Of a stretch of DNA of 64,000 nt, positions 39,782 through 49,557 are shown in pieces. Origin of the DNA: Cellulosimicrobium sp. Marseille-Q4280 (lineage in GTDB: Bacteria > Actinomycetota > Actinomycetes > Actinomycetales > Cellulomonadaceae); assembly GCF_943181405.1 (NCBI RefSeq), contig NZ_CALPBY010000001.1, positions 682,001-746,000 of the forward strand. Direction: 5' to 3'. The stretch's first letter is position 1, and the number at the start of each line of letters is the position of its first letter. The position numbers were made by a program, and so were the translations under genes. A model generated the notes under the pieces. The model ran no database searches and had not been told where the DNA came from. It saw only the letters and a program-made list of their open reading frames with translations.

Positions 39782-40597
39782 TCAGGCGCCGCCCATCTCC
39801 TCGACGCCCTCGGTGAACTCGAAGTGCCACGGCTCGTAGGCGCCGCCCCCGCCGCGCTTCGCCCACGGCGGGTTGGCCCAGCCATAGGTCTCGCCGTTCG
39901 CGTTGAGCCACGCGTACACGTCGCGCGACCCTGTCTCGATCGAGCACAGGTCGATGGCGAGGCCCCAGCCGTGCATCGACGTGCCGGGCCGGGCGGCGAA
40001 GCCGCCGCGCGTCGACTTGAGGGAGACCTGCGTGGAGAGGGTCCGGTACGACGAGACGAGGCACAGGTCGCGGCCGAAGCTCGCGCGGAACGCCTCGTTG
40101 AGCGCGGACAGCGCGACGGCGGCGTCGGGGCGGAGGAAGTCGCCGGCCTGCCACAGCTCGCACAGCTCGTGCTGGTCGAGGTTGCCGTTGGTCCCCGTGG
40201 GGCGGACGGTGGGGTCGCACCCGGGGAGGGGTTCGCGCTCGAACGACCGGGACGCGGCGTCGCTGCGCGCCGCGGTGCGCGGTGCGGCCGCGACGTTCTC
40301 CGAGAGCGCGGGGACGGTCGAGGCGGCCGTCGCGAGATCGAGGGCGCTCGGGCCGGCCGGACGCGCGTCGGGCTCGAAAGGTGACCTGGCCCCCAGGCCG
40401 TCGTCGGCGCCGGCGGACAGCGGCATCGCGATCGTCGCCATGGCGAGGGTGCTGAGCACGGCGACCCGGGGGACCCAGCGGTGCTGGCCCGGCACCTGGG
40501 CCTGGCTGCGACGCGGTCGACGCGGACCGTGCTCGGCCTCGCGACGTGCGCGGCGGGACTCGAGGGCGGGGACGTCGTCGGTCTGCTGCGACTGCAC
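39782..40597 (-). CDS. D-alanyl-D-alanine carboxypeptidase-like M15 peptidase
   Basis: A secreted or membrane-tethered cell-wall peptidase of the M15B (VanY/DacB-like) group. About 40 basic residues precede a hydrophobic segment (VAVLSTLAMATIAMPLSAGAD), a signal peptide or anchor. After a low-complexity linker, the catalytic domain shows LVSSYRTLSTQVSLK, the zinc ligands His and Asp in SMHGWGLAIDLC, and the third ligand in EPWHFEF. GTG at 40597 has GGAAGG about 15 bases and AGGTGG seven bases upstream; the frame also offers an ATG at 40642 and a TTG at 40678. It trims peptidoglycan stem peptides. Confidence 0.88.
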   Translation of the reverse strand: MQSQQTDDVPALESRRARREAEHGPRRPRRSQAQVPGQHRWVPRVAVLSTLAMATIAMPLSAGADDGLGARSPFEPDARPAGPSALDLATAASTVPALSENVAAAPRTAARSDAASRSFEREPLPGCDPTVRPTGTNGNLDQHELCELWQAGDFLRPDAAVALSALNEAFRASFGRDLCLVSSYRTLSTQVSLKSTRGGFAARPGTSMHGWGLAIDLCSIETGSRDVYAWLNANGETYGWANPPWAKRGGGGAYEPWHFEFTEGVEEMGGA

Positions 40598-40796
40598 CCG
40601 CCACCTGCCTTCCCCGCTCGGAACGGACGTCGGACCGACCATGGCCGGCCGGTGAACGACACTGGCGACCGCGGTCAATCACGGAACAGTAACGAAGGCC
40701 TCCGGCGTTGCCAAGTCCCCTGGTCAGGGCTGCGGGAAGGTTCCCACACCACCCGGCCACCCCGACACCGCCACCCGGGGCCCTGCTGTGGCAGCC

Positions 40797-41837
40797 TCAG
40801 TGTGGCCGCCGCTGCATCGCGTCCCGCACCTCGCCGACGAGCTCCTCGAGGATGTCCTCGAGGAACACCACGCCCAGCGAGCCCTGCGGACCGTCGACGC
40901 GCGCAAGGTGAGCGCCCGAGCCCTGCATGGCGCGCAGCGCGTCCTCCACCTCGTCGTCCGGTGCCGAGACCGCGAGCGCCCGCACGCGCCAGCCCGGTAC
41001 CGGGTCGTGACGCGTCGTGTCGTCGGCGTAGAGGACGTCCTTGACGTGGAGGTACCCCACGAGGTCGCCCGACGCGTCCGCGACGGGGAACCGCGAGAAC
41101 CCGGTGCGGGCGACGAGACGCTCGAGCTCGTCCGGCGTGCACCCCTCGACGACGGTCACGAGGTCGGCGACGGGGACCATCACGTCGCTCGCGGTGCGCT
41201 CGGAGAACTCGATCGCACCCGACAGCAGGCCCTGCTCGTCCCGCAGCACGCCCTCTGCCTGGGAGTGCTCGACGATCGACTGGACCTCCTCGGCGGTGTA
41301 GGCCGACGCCACCTCGTCCCGGGGCTCCACGCCCGACCACCGCACGACGTGGTTCGCGACCCAGTTGAGCGCGACGATGACCGGACGCAGCACCCTGCCG
41401 ATCCACACGAGCGGCGGCCCGAACCACAGCACGGCCCGGTCCGGCCCGGCCACGGCGAGGTTCTTGGGCACCATCTCGCCGAGCACCACGTGCAGGTAGA
41501 CGACGACGGCCAGCGCGACGACGAACGCGATCGGGTGCGCGAGCGACGAGCTCACCCCGAGGGCGTGCAGGGGGTCCTCGATGAGGTGCGCGAGCGCCGG
41601 CTCGGCCACGACACCCAGACCGGTCGAGCACACGGTCACGCCGAGCTGGGCGCACGCGAGCATGAGCGAGACGTTCTCCATCGCCCACAGCACGGTCTGC
41701 GCACGCCGGTCGCCCCGTGCCGCGAGGGGTTCGATCCCCGAGCGCCGGGCCGAGATGACCGCGAACTCCGCGCCGACGAAGAAGGCGTTGCCCACGAGGA
41801 GCACGAGGCCGAGGAGGAGCGCGGTGGACGAGCTCAT
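40797..41837 (-). CDS. CNNM/CBS-domain membrane protein (CorC/HlyC family), short form
   Basis: A 346-residue protein with an N-terminal CNNM domain of about four spans (STALLLGLVLLVGNAFFVGAEF and VVVYLHVVLGEMVPKNLAVA) and two CBS domains (DVMVPVADLVTVV; LVGYLHVKDVLY; GVVFLEDILEELVGEV). The C-terminal CorC/HlyC transporter-associated domain is missing, unlike in its upstream partner. CNNM proteins move or sense Mg2+/Co2+. ATG at 41837 overlaps the stop of the partner gene (ATGA), so the two are made together and may form a heteromer. Confidence 0.9.
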   Translation of the reverse strand: MSSSTALLLGLVLLVGNAFFVGAEFAVISARRSGIEPLAARGDRRAQTVLWAMENVSLMLACAQLGVTVCSTGLGVVAEPALAHLIEDPLHALGVSSSLAHPIAFVVALAVVVYLHVVLGEMVPKNLAVAGPDRAVLWFGPPLVWIGRVLRPVIVALNWVANHVVRWSGVEPRDEVASAYTAEEVQSIVEHSQAEGVLRDEQGLLSGAIEFSERTASDVMVPVADLVTVVEGCTPDELERLVARTGFSRFPVADASGDLVGYLHVKDVLYADDTTRHDPVPGWRVRALAVSAPDDEVEDALRAMQGSGAHLARVDGPQGSLGVVFLEDILEELVGEVRDAMQRRPH

Positions 41838-43204
41838 GCGCCCACCTCCGCGGGCGCCGGACGGACGTTGACGCGCTCGACGCGACGACCCTCCATCGCC
41901 TCCACCCGGACGACGACGCGGTCCGTGCCCTCACCCACGACGATCTCGTCGCCCGTCACGGGCACGCGCCCGAGGCGGGACATGACGAGTCCGCCGAGCG
42001 TCTCGTAGGCGGCGTCCTCGGGGACACGGAGCCCGGTCACCTCGGTGAGCTCGTCCGGGCGCAGGACGCCCGGGACGAACCAGGAACCGTCCGCACGCCG
42101 CGCGGCGCCGGAGCGGCGCCGGTCGTGCTCGTCCGCGACGTCGCCGACGAGCTCCTCGACGACGTCCTCGAGCGTCACGACGCCGGCGGTCCCTCCGTAC
42201 TCGTCGACGACGACCGCCATCTGCAGCCCGAACCCGCGCAGCTCGACGAGCAGCGGGCCGAGGCGGACCGTCTCGGGGACACGAGGGGCGTCCACCATGA
42301 GCGCCGCGGCCGGCACGTCGGCGCGGCGCTCGTGCGGGACGGCCACCGCCCGGCGCAGGTGCACGAGGCCGACGACGTCGTCCCGGTCGTCGCCGATGAC
42401 CGGGAACCGCGAGTGGCCGGTGCGACGGGCGGCGTCGACGACGTCGGCCGCCGTCGCGTCGCGGTCGACGACGACCATGCGCATGCGGTCGGTCATGACG
42501 TCCACGGCCGAGAGCGTGTCGAGCTCGATCGAGTTCGTGAGCAGCGTGGCGACGGACACGTCGAGCGTGCCCTCCTGCGCCGAGCGACGCACGAGGGCGG
42601 CGAGCTCCGTGGCGGACCGCGCGCCCGACAGCTCCTCGCGCGGCTCGACCCCCACGCGCCGCAGGATGGCGTTCGCCGACCCGTTGAGCACGGCGATCAC
42701 CGGGCGGAAGAGCTTGGTGAACTGGCGCTGCAGGGGCACGACCTGCCGGGCCGTCGCGTAGGGGGCGCTCAGCGCGAAGTTCTTGGGGATGAGCTCGCCG
42801 ACGACCATCGAGAAGGCGTTGACGGCGACGAGGGCGAGGACCCCGGCGAGGACGCCCGCGACGGCCTGGCTGAGCGGGGTGCGCCCGAGCCCGTCGGAGA
42901 GGAGGGAGAGGAGCGCGGGCTGCGCGGTGTAGCCGAGCAGGATCGTGGTGAGCGTGATGCCCACCTGCGCCGAGCTCAGCTCGGTCGACAGGTGCTTGAG
43001 CGCGGCGCGGACGCTGCGGTCGCGCCGGTCGTCGCGTCCGTCGGGTCTGTCGCCCTCCTCGTCGGACGGCTCGTCACCGGCACCGACGACGGCCGGGTCG
43101 AGGGTGACCAGGGAGAACTCCCCGGCCACGAAGACGGCGGTTCCTGCGGTGAGGAGCACCCCGAGCGCGACCATGACCCAGTCGCCTACCACGAGGTGCT
43201 CCAC
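41834..43204 (-). CDS. CNNM/CBS-domain membrane protein with CorC/HlyC domain
   Basis: A 456-residue member of the same family. CNNM spans include WVMVALGVLLTAGTAVFVAGEFSLV, and VVGELIPKNFALSAP is the conserved loop. Two CBS domains (DVMTDRMRMVVVDRD; VVGLVHLRRAV; GVVTLEDVVEELVGDV) and a C-terminal CorC/HlyC domain (WFVPGVLRPDELTEVTG) complete it. Residues 45-62 are an acidic/Arg insertion in a loop. Start is GTG at 43204 or, with GGAG at proper distance, GTG at 43192. A TAGCAT -10-like box lies at 43238-43243 on the minus strand. Confidence 0.91.
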   Translation of the reverse strand: MEHLVVGDWVMVALGVLLTAGTAVFVAGEFSLVTLDPAVVGAGDEPSDEEGDRPDGRDDRRDRSVRAALKHLSTELSSAQVGITLTTILLGYTAQPALLSLLSDGLGRTPLSQAVAGVLAGVLALVAVNAFSMVVGELIPKNFALSAPYATARQVVPLQRQFTKLFRPVIAVLNGSANAILRRVGVEPREELSGARSATELAALVRRSAQEGTLDVSVATLLTNSIELDTLSAVDVMTDRMRMVVVDRDATAADVVDAARRTGHSRFPVIGDDRDDVVGLVHLRRAVAVPHERRADVPAAALMVDAPRVPETVRLGPLLVELRGFGLQMAVVVDEYGGTAGVVTLEDVVEELVGDVADEHDRRRSGAARRADGSWFVPGVLRPDELTEVTGLRVPEDAAYETLGGLVMSRLGRVPVTGDEIVVGEGTDRVVVRVEAMEGRRVERVNVRPAPAEVGA

Positions 43205-43332
43205 GGATATCGGGAGGTGCTCTTCATCGTGCGCAGCATGCTAGCGCCCGGGCGCGTCGGCGTCCCCGGGGCCGGTCGCCGGTCGTCCGCAAATCCGGCC
43301 GACCTGGGCTGACGTGTGCCACGCTGTACCCC

Positions 43333-44124
43333 ATGGCAGATCCGAGGGCAGCGAGCGCATTCCCCAGCGGCGCGGGTGCAGGGCCGACCACGAGCCGCAC
43401 CCCCGCTCCCCCGACCGGACCGGCCGGCCAGCAGAGCGCGACCGTGCTCGTCGTCGAGGACGAGCCGGCGATCGCGACGGCGATCGCGCAGCGCCTGAGC
43501 GCCGAGGGCTGGCGCGTCGAGGTCGCGCGCGACGGGCTGTCCGGCGTCGACGCCGCGACCCGCCTGCGTCCCGACGTCATCGTGCTGGACGTCATGCTGC
43601 CGGGCATCGACGGGCTCGAGGTGACGCGCCGCATCCAGGCCGAGCAGCCGGTGCCCATCCTCATGCTCACCGCGCGCGACGACGAGACCGACATGCTCAT
43701 CGGGCTCGGCGTGGGCGCGGACGACTACATGACGAAGCCGTTCTCGATGCGCGAGCTCGTCGCGCGCATCAAGGCCCTCCTGCGGCGCATGGACCGCGCG
43801 GCGCAGGCGGCGAGCACGACACCCGCGGAGCCTCCCATGGCCGTGGGCGACGTGACGATCGACAAGGCCCAGCGTCGCGTGTACCGCGCCGGGGAGGAGG
43901 TGCACCTGACACCCACGGAGTTCGAGCTCCTCGTCATGCTCGCGAGCTCGCCCAAGACGGTGCTCACGCGCGAGCGCCTCCTCGCCGAGGTCTGGGACTG
44001 GGCCGACGCGAGCGGGACCCGCACCGTCGACTCGCACATCAAGGCGCTGCGGCGCAAGCTCGGCGCGGACCTCATCCGGACGGTGCACGGCGTGGGCTAC
44101 GCGTTCGAGCCGCCCGCCGGATGA
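43333..44124 (+). CDS. OmpR-family response regulator
   Basis: A 263-residue DNA-binding response regulator. A 35-residue Pro/Ala-rich extension precedes the receiver domain (TVLVVEDEPAIATAI), with phospho-acceptor D86 in DVIVLDVMLPG and the switch Lys in DYMTKPFS. The winged helix at the C-terminus reads HLTPTEFELLVML and TVDSHIKALRRKLG. An internal GTG at the receiver start is a possible alternative. It overlaps the kinase gene by ATGA. Overall most like MtrA/MprA-type actinobacterial regulators; the target genes are unknown. Confidence 0.93.
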   Translation: MADPRAASAFPSGAGAGPTTSRTPAPPTGPAGQQSATVLVVEDEPAIATAIAQRLSAEGWRVEVARDGLSGVDAATRLRPDVIVLDVMLPGIDGLEVTRRIQAEQPVPILMLTARDDETDMLIGLGVGADDYMTKPFSMRELVARIKALLRRMDRAAQAASTTPAEPPMAVGDVTIDKAQRRVYRAGEEVHLTPTEFELLVMLASSPKTVLTRERLLAEVWDWADASGTRTVDSHIKALRRKLGADLIRTVHGVGYAFEPPAG

Positions 44125-45296
44125 CGACGCCCACCGGTGGGCAGGATCTCTCGGGTCCGTCCCGCAACCCGCCGCACCGGTCCCACACGATCCGGCCCCA
44201 CCTGCCCGACGTCCGGCCGCTCGACTCGTTCCGCTCGCTGAAGATCAAGCTGGGCGTGCTCGTCGCGGCGACGGTGACGCTCGCCGTGCTCATCACGTGG
44301 ATCGGGCTGCAGAACCAGCTCGGCCCGTCGCGCACCTTCCCCCTCGCGATCGTCCTGTCGCTCCTGCTGACCCAGCTCCTGGCGCGGGGCATGACGTCCC
44401 CGCTGCGCGAGATGACCGCCGCCGCCCGCGCGATGGCCGACGGCGACTACACCCGCCGTGTCCGGGCCACGAGCCGCGACGAGGTCGGGCAGCTCGCGGT
44501 CGCGTTCAACGTCATGGCGGAGGACCTCGCGACGAGCGACCAGGTGCGGCGCGAGCTCATCGCCAACGTGTCGCACGAGCTGCGCACGCCGATCGCCGCG
44601 CTGCAGGCGCAGCTCGAGAACGTCGTGGACGGCGTGACGCAGCCGACGCCCGCGACGATGGAGATGGCGCTCGCCCAGACGGAGCGCCTCACGCGCCTCG
44701 TCGCCTACCTGCTCGACCTGTCGCGCATCGAGGCCGGCGCGGCGGCGCTGAACATCACCGAGATCGAGGTCGGCGACTTCCTCGAGGAGAACGCCGAGGC
44801 GGTCTCCATGGTTGAGGCGGCCAAGGGCCTGCGGTACGTCGTCGACGTCACCCCGCCGGACCTCGTGCTCGAGGCCGACAGGGAGCGCCTCCACCAGGTG
44901 GTCGTGAACCTGCTCCAGAACGCGATCCGCCACTCTCCCCCGAACGGCGAGATCCGGCTCGAGGCGTACCCGGTCGACGACGAGGTCGTGATCGAGGTCG
45001 TCGACGAGGGTCCGGGCATCGCGAAGGAGGACCGCGAGAGGATCTTCGAGCGCTTCGCGCGGGCGAGCGCGACGGGGTCGCACCCGACGGGGTCGCACCC
45101 GACGGGGTCGCACCCGACGGGTGGCGGCTCGACCGGCGGTACCGGGATCGGGCTCGCGATCGTCCGGTGGGCCGTCGACCTGCACGGCGGCCGCATCGAG
45201 GTCGCCGACTCCCGTCGGGGTGCGACGATGCGGGTGACCCTCCCGGCGAGGGCCGGAGACCTCGCGCCGTCCCCCCTGGACGACGACGCGCTGTGA
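44121..45296 (+). CDS. Sensor histidine kinase
   Basis: A 391-residue membrane kinase. Two membrane spans at about 43-62 and 73-90 are separated by only some ten residues, so it has practically no external sensor and may sense within the membrane. HAMP follows (TSPLREMTAAARAMADGDY). H152 in IANVSHELRTPIAAL is the phosphorylated His; NLLQNAIRHSPP, VDEGPGIAKEDRERIF and GGTGIGLAIVRW are the N, G1 and G2 boxes. The lid between G1 and G2 contains three exact TGSHP repeats (residues 318-332). It is coupled to the response regulator by ATGA. Confidence 0.94.
   Translation: MTTPTGGQDLSGPSRNPPHRSHTIRPHLPDVRPLDSFRSLKIKLGVLVAATVTLAVLITWIGLQNQLGPSRTFPLAIVLSLLLTQLLARGMTSPLREMTAAARAMADGDYTRRVRATSRDEVGQLAVAFNVMAEDLATSDQVRRELIANVSHELRTPIAALQAQLENVVDGVTQPTPATMEMALAQTERLTRLVAYLLDLSRIEAGAAALNITEIEVGDFLEENAEAVSMVEAAKGLRYVVDVTPPDLVLEADRERLHQVVVNLLQNAIRHSPPNGEIRLEAYPVDDEVVIEVVDEGPGIAKEDRERIFERFARASATGSHPTGSHPTGSHPTGGGSTGGTGIGLAIVRWAVDLHGGRIEVADSRRGATMRVTLPARAGDLAPSPLDDDAL
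45071..45115. repeat. Three tandem 15-base repeats in the kinase ATP lid
   Basis: GACGGGGTCGCACCC is repeated exactly three times (45071-45085, 45086-45100, 45101-45115), and a fourth copy starts before diverging. It keeps the frame and encodes TGSHP units. Confidence 0.95.
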
Positions 45297-45588
45297 CCAC
45301 GCCGAACCGGTGAGATGCGTCACACACCGACCGCCCCATACCCCGTGATGGCCTGGAATTCCGCGCTCTTGCCCGGAGTCGAGGAGGGCGTTGCACCGCG
45401 TTTGCCTCGCGCAGACGCGACGTGAAGAACCTTGGCACGGCTCGCGCGGGAACGTCCCCCGCGGCCCTGCGAGCGGGGCCCGAGGGCCTAGGCTGGTGTG
45501 GTCCGGATGCCGGACGAGTCTGTGCCGGGGCGCGTCGTCGTCTAGCCGTCACGCGCCGACACGACTGTGACCGTACAGCGACCTGTGT
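45297..45588 (+). promoter_or_regulatory. Leader region of kgd
   Basis: This 292-base gap has no gene. TAGGCT at 45489-45494 is a plausible -10 about 95 bases before kgd, without a good -35. A near-match to the SigR promoter (GGAAT, 18 bases, GTC) lies at 45355-45380. Neither is conclusive. Confidence 0.35.
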
Positions 45589-48500
45589 GTGAAAGTGGGC
45601 GATCCTCGCGTGTCCCCGAAGGCTGAGTCAGAGGCGATCAGCGACGTCAGCTCCGTGTTCGGAGCGAACGAGTGGCTGGTCGACGAGCTCTACGAGCAGT
45701 ACCTCAAGGACAAGAACGCGGTAGACCCCGCGTGGTGGGACTTCTTCGAGGACTACCGTCCGACGGAGCGCGACGACACGGGCGACGAGCCCGCACCGTC
45801 TGCGGCACCGGCGTCGGCGTCCACGAACGGCAGCCCCGCGCAGAGCGCGCCCGCTGCCCCGGCACCGGCCGCCCGACCCGCGGAGGCCACGAAGCCCACG
45901 CCGGTGACGGACGGCTCCGCCGCGGCCGAGGCCGCGCAGCGCGTCAAGGCCCCGAAGCTGCCCGCGGACCCCGCGGTCAACGCGGCGGTCGAGGCCGTGC
46001 GTGCGCACAAGCCCGTCGCGACGGCGCAGCCCGCCACCGCGCCGTACGCGCAGGTCCCGGCACGCAAGGTCGCCGCTGCGCCGGACGAGCAGACGGAGGC
46101 CGTCGACGACGTCCAGAAGCTGCGCGGCCCCGCCGCGCGCGTCGTGACGAACATGGAGTCGAGCCTCCAGGTCCCGACGGCGACGTCCGTGCGCGCCGTC
46201 CCGGCCAAGCTCATGGTCGACAACCGCATCGTCATCAACAACCACCTCGCTCGCGGTCGTGGTGGCAAGATCTCGTTCACGCACCTCATCGGCTTCGCGC
46301 TCGTCGAGGCGCTGGCGGACATGCCGGCCATGAACTCGAGCTACACCGAGCTCGACGGCAAGCCGGCCGTCAGCCAGCCGGCCCACGTGAACTTCGGCCT
46401 CGCGATCGACCTCGCCAAGCCGGACGGCACGCGCCAGCTCCTCGTCCCGAGCGTCAAGAAGGCCGACACGATGGACTTCGCCCAGTTCTGGGCGGCCTAC
46501 GAGGACCTCGTGCGACGGGCGCGCGGCGGCAAGCTGGGCGTCGACGACTTCGCCGGCACGACGATCTCGCTGACGAACCCCGGCGGGATCGGCACGGTGC
46601 ACTCGGTGCCGCGGCTCATGCAGGGCCAGGGCACGATCATCGGCGTCGGCGCGATGGACTACCCGGCGGAGTTCGCCGGGGCCTCGACCGAGCGCCTCGC
46701 GCGTCTCGGCATCTCGAAGGTCCTGACGATCACGTCGACCTACGACCACCGCATCATCCAGGGTGCCCAGTCCGGCGAGTTCCTGCGCATCCTGTCGCAG
46801 AAGCTGCTCGGCGAGGACGGCTTCTACGACCGCGTGTTCGCCGCGCTGCGCATCCCCTACGAGCCGGTGCGGTGGGTCCGCGACAACACGACGGACGCCG
46901 AGATCGAGGCGGCCAAGCCCGCCAAGATCGCCGAGCTCGTCCACTCCTACCGCTCGCGCGGTCACCTCATGGCGGACACCGACCCGCTCGCGTACCGCCA
47001 GCGCAAGCACGGCGACCTCGACATCCAGAACCACGGGCTCACGCTCTGGGACCTCGACCGCACCTTCCCCACGGGCGGGTTCGGGGGGAAGACGAAGTCG
47101 TCGCTGCGCGACATCCTCGGCCTCCTGCGCGACTCCTACTGCCGCACGGTCGGCGTCGAGTACATGCACCTCGCGGACCGCACGCAGCGCAAGTGGCTGC
47201 AGGAGCGTCTCGAGTCCGGCTACGCCCGCACGCCGCGCGAGGACCAGCTGCGCATCCTGCGCCGGCTCAACTCCGCCGAGGCGTTCGAGACGTTCCTCCA
47301 GACGAAGTTCGTCGGGCAGAAGCGCTTCTCGCTCGAGGGCGGGGAGTCCCTGATCCCGCTGCTCGACGCGATCCTGTCGAAGGCCGCCGAGAACGGCCTC
47401 GACGAGGTCGGCATCGGGATGGCGCACCGCGGTCGCCTCAACGTGCTCGCGAACATCGCCGGCAAGAGCTACGCGCAGATCTTCGCGGAGTTCGAGGGCA
47501 ACCTCGACCCGAAGAGCGTGCAGGGCTCCGGCGACGTGAAGTACCACCTCGGGACCGAGGGCACGTTCACGGCCGAGTCCGGCGCGACGACGAAGGTCTA
47601 CCTCGCGGCCAACCCGTCGCACCTCGAGGCCGTCGACCCGGTGCTCGAGGGCATCGTGCGCGCCAAGCAGGACCGCATCGACCTCGGGGGCGACGGGTTC
47701 TCCGTGCTCCCGATCCTCATCCACGGCGACGCGGCCTTCGCCGGTCAGGGCGTGGTGCCCGAGGTGCTCAACCTCGCCCAGCTGCGCGGCTACCGCACCG
47801 GCGGCACCGTGCACGTCGTCGTCAACAACCAGGTCGGCTTCACCACGGGCCCGTCGTCGTCGCGCTCGACGACGTACGCGACCGACGTGGCCAAGGGCTA
47901 CCAGGTGCCGATCTTCCACGTGAACGGCGACGACCCGGAGGCGTGCGTGCGCGTCGCCGAGCTGGCCTTCGCGTTCCGCGAGCAGTTCGACCGCGACGTC
48001 ATCATCGACCTCATCTGCTACCGCCGCCGCGGTCACAACGAGGGCGACGACCCGTCGATGACCCAGCCGCTCATGTACAACCTCATCGAGGCGAAGCGCT
48101 CGGTGCGCAAGCTCTACACCGAGAACCTCGTCGCGCGCGGCGACATCACGCTCGAGGAGGCCGAGCACGTCCTGCAGGACTACCAGGCGCAGCTCGAGCG
48201 GGTCTTCACGGAGACGAAGGAGGGCGGCTACACGCCGTCGGCCTCGAAGGAGCCCGTGGCGGGCCTGGAGCGCCCGGAGTCGCAGCTCGAGGACGCCGGC
48301 ACGATGGTCGGCTGGCGCACCGCGGTCGACCCGGACGTCGTCGAGCGCATCGGTCAGGTGCACGTCGCGCCGCCCGAGGGCTTCACCGTGCACCCCAAGC
48401 TCGCGCAGCTCCTCGAGAAGCGCCGGCAGATGTCCGTCGAGGGCGGCATCGACTGGGGCTTCGGCGAGCTCCTCGCGTTCGGCTCGCTCCTCGCCGAGGG

Positions 48501-49461
48501 CACGCCCGTGCGCCTCGCCGGTCAGGACTCGCGCCGCGGCACGTTCGTGCAGCGCCACGCCGTCCTGCACGACCGCGAGACCGGCGCCGAGTGGACCCCG
48601 CTGCTCTACCTCTCCGCCGACCAGGCGAAGTTCTGGGTCTACGACTCGTCGCTGTCCGAGTACGCGGCGCTGGGGTTCGAGTACGGCTACTCCGTCGAGC
48701 GTCCCGACGCCCTCGTGCTCTGGGAGGCGCAGTTCGGGGACTTCGTGAACGGCGCCCAGACCGTCATCGACGAGTTCATCTCGTCGGCGGAGCAGAAGTG
48801 GGGCCAGTACTCCTCGGTCGTCATGCTGCTCCCCCACGGCTACGAGGGCCAGGGACCGGACCACTCGTCCGCACGCATCGAGCGCTTCCTGCAGCTCGCG
48901 GCCGAGGACAACATGACCGTCGCGCAGCCCTCGACCCCCGCGTCGTACTTCCACCTGCTGCGCCGCCAGGCGTACGACCGCCCGCGCCGTCCCCTCGTCG
49001 TCTTCACGCCGAAGCAGCTGCTGCGCCTCAAGGCGGCCGCGTCCCCGGTCGAGGAGTTCACGCAGGGCACCTTCCGGCCCGTGATCGCCGACGCCGCGGC
49101 CGACCCGGCCAAGGTCGACCGCGTGCTCCTGTGCACGGGTCGCGTCTACTACGACCTCCTCGCCGAGCGCACCAAGCGCGGGGACGAGAGCACGGCGATC
49201 GTCCGCCTCGAGCAGCTCTACCCGCTCGACGTCGACGCGATCCGCGCCGAGATCGCCCGGTACGGCGACGCCGAGGTCGTGTGGGTCCAGGACGAGCCGG
49301 AGAACCAGGGTGCCTGGTCGTTCGTCCACATCAACCTGCCGGACGACCTGCCGCGCGTGCGCGTCGTCTCGCGTCCGGCGTCGGCCTCCACGGCGGCCGG
49401 CACGGCGAAGAAGCACCAGGCCCAGCAGGCGGTGCTCCTCGAGCAGGCGTTCGCCCGCTGA
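45589..49461 (+). CDS. kgd: Multifunctional 2-oxoglutarate decarboxylase/dehydrogenase/ligase Kgd (OdhA)
   Basis: A 1290-residue fusion typical of actinobacteria. Residues 20-60 ([21 protein letters not shown]) are the E1 N-terminal helix, followed by an Ala/Pro linker. Residues 180-420 are an E2-type acyltransferase core without a lipoyl domain, with [15 protein letters not shown] as active-site segment. Residues 440-1290 are the thiamine-diphosphate E1 ([36 protein letters not shown]). It decarboxylates 2-oxoglutarate in the TCA cycle and is inhibited by the FHA protein GarA/OdhI in relatives. GTG 45589 starts the protein; GTG 45610 is an alternative that begins nearer the conserved part. 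Confidence 0.97.
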   Translation: MKVGDPRVSPKAESEAISDVSSVFGANEWLVDELYEQYLKDKNAVDPAWWDFFEDYRPTERDDTGDEPAPSAAPASASTNGSPAQSAPAAPAPAARPAEATKPTPVTDGSAAAEAAQRVKAPKLPADPAVNAAVEAVRAHKPVATAQPATAPYAQVPARKVAAAPDEQTEAVDDVQKLRGPAARVVTNMESSLQVPTATSVRAVPAKLMVDNRIVINNHLARGRGGKISFTHLIGFALVEALADMPAMNSSYTELDGKPAVSQPAHVNFGLAIDLAKPDGTRQLLVPSVKKADTMDFAQFWAAYEDLVRRARGGKLGVDDFAGTTISLTNPGGIGTVHSVPRLMQGQGTIIGVGAMDYPAEFAGASTERLARLGISKVLTITSTYDHRIIQGAQSGEFLRILSQKLLGEDGFYDRVFAALRIPYEPVRWVRDNTTDAEIEAAKPAKIAELVHSYRSRGHLMADTDPLAYRQRKHGDLDIQNHGLTLWDLDRTFPTGGFGGKTKSSLRDILGLLRDSYCRTVGVEYMHLADRTQRKWLQERLESGYARTPREDQLRILRRLNSAEAFETFLQTKFVGQKRFSLEGGESLIPLLDAILSKAAENGLDEVGIGMAHRGRLNVLANIAGKSYAQIFAEFEGNLDPKSVQGSGDVKYHLGTEGTFTAESGATTKVYLAANPSHLEAVDPVLEGIVRAKQDRIDLGGDGFSVLPILIHGDAAFAGQGVVPEVLNLAQLRGYRTGGTVHVVVNNQVGFTTGPSSSRSTTYATDVAKGYQVPIFHVNGDDPEACVRVAELAFAFREQFDRDVIIDLICYRRRGHNEGDDPSMTQPLMYNLIEAKRSVRKLYTENLVARGDITLEEAEHVLQDYQAQLERVFTETKEGGYTPSASKEPVAGLERPESQLEDAGTMVGWRTAVDPDVVERIGQVHVAPPEGFTVHPKLAQLLEKRRQMSVEGGIDWGFGELLAFGSLLAEGTPVRLAGQDSRRGTFVQRHAVLHDRETGAEWTPLLYLSADQAKFWVYDSSLSEYAALGFEYGYSVERPDALVLWEAQFGDFVNGAQTVIDEFISSAEQKWGQYSSVVMLLPHGYEGQGPDHSSARIERFLQLAAEDNMTVAQPSTPASYFHLLRRQAYDRPRRPLVVFTPKQLLRLKAAASPVEEFTQGTFRPVIADAAADPAKVDRVLLCTGRVYYDLLAERTKRGDESTAIVRLEQLYPLDVDAIRAEIARYGDAEVVWVQDEPENQGAWSFVHINLPDDLPRVRVVSRPASASTAAGTAKKHQAQQAVLLEQAFAR

Positions 49462-49489
49462 CGACCGACCGGCTCGCCGGGACCTGAGC

Positions 49490-49531
49490 ACGACGAAGGC
49501 CCCCCTCCCACGGGAGGGGGGCCTTCGTCGT
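49490..49531. terminator. Strong intrinsic hairpin after kgd
   Basis: A perfect 19-base stem (49491-49509 with 49512-49530), extended by an A-T pair, contains a six-C tract and a very tight turn. It lies 29 bases after kgd and 27 before the convergent aldo/keto reductase stop, so it serves both genes. Confidence 0.9.
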
Positions 49532-49557
49532 CGGCTCCGTCCGGCCGGGCCTGACCC

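Noticed and set aside
40650-40700. MtrA-box-like or ydaO-riboswitch-like sequence upstream of the M15 peptidase
   Set aside because: GTTACTGTTCCGTGAT only loosely resembles an MtrA site, and the riboswitch core motifs are absent.
45355-45380. SigR-like promoter GGAAT-18-GTC upstream of kgd
   Set aside because: The last base of GTT and the leading G of GGGAAT do not match; one weak match in a long gap is expected by chance.
45628-49491. Minus-strand open frame of 1287 codons opposite kgd
   Set aside because: Antisense shadow of kgd with composition-driven openness and no recognisable motif.
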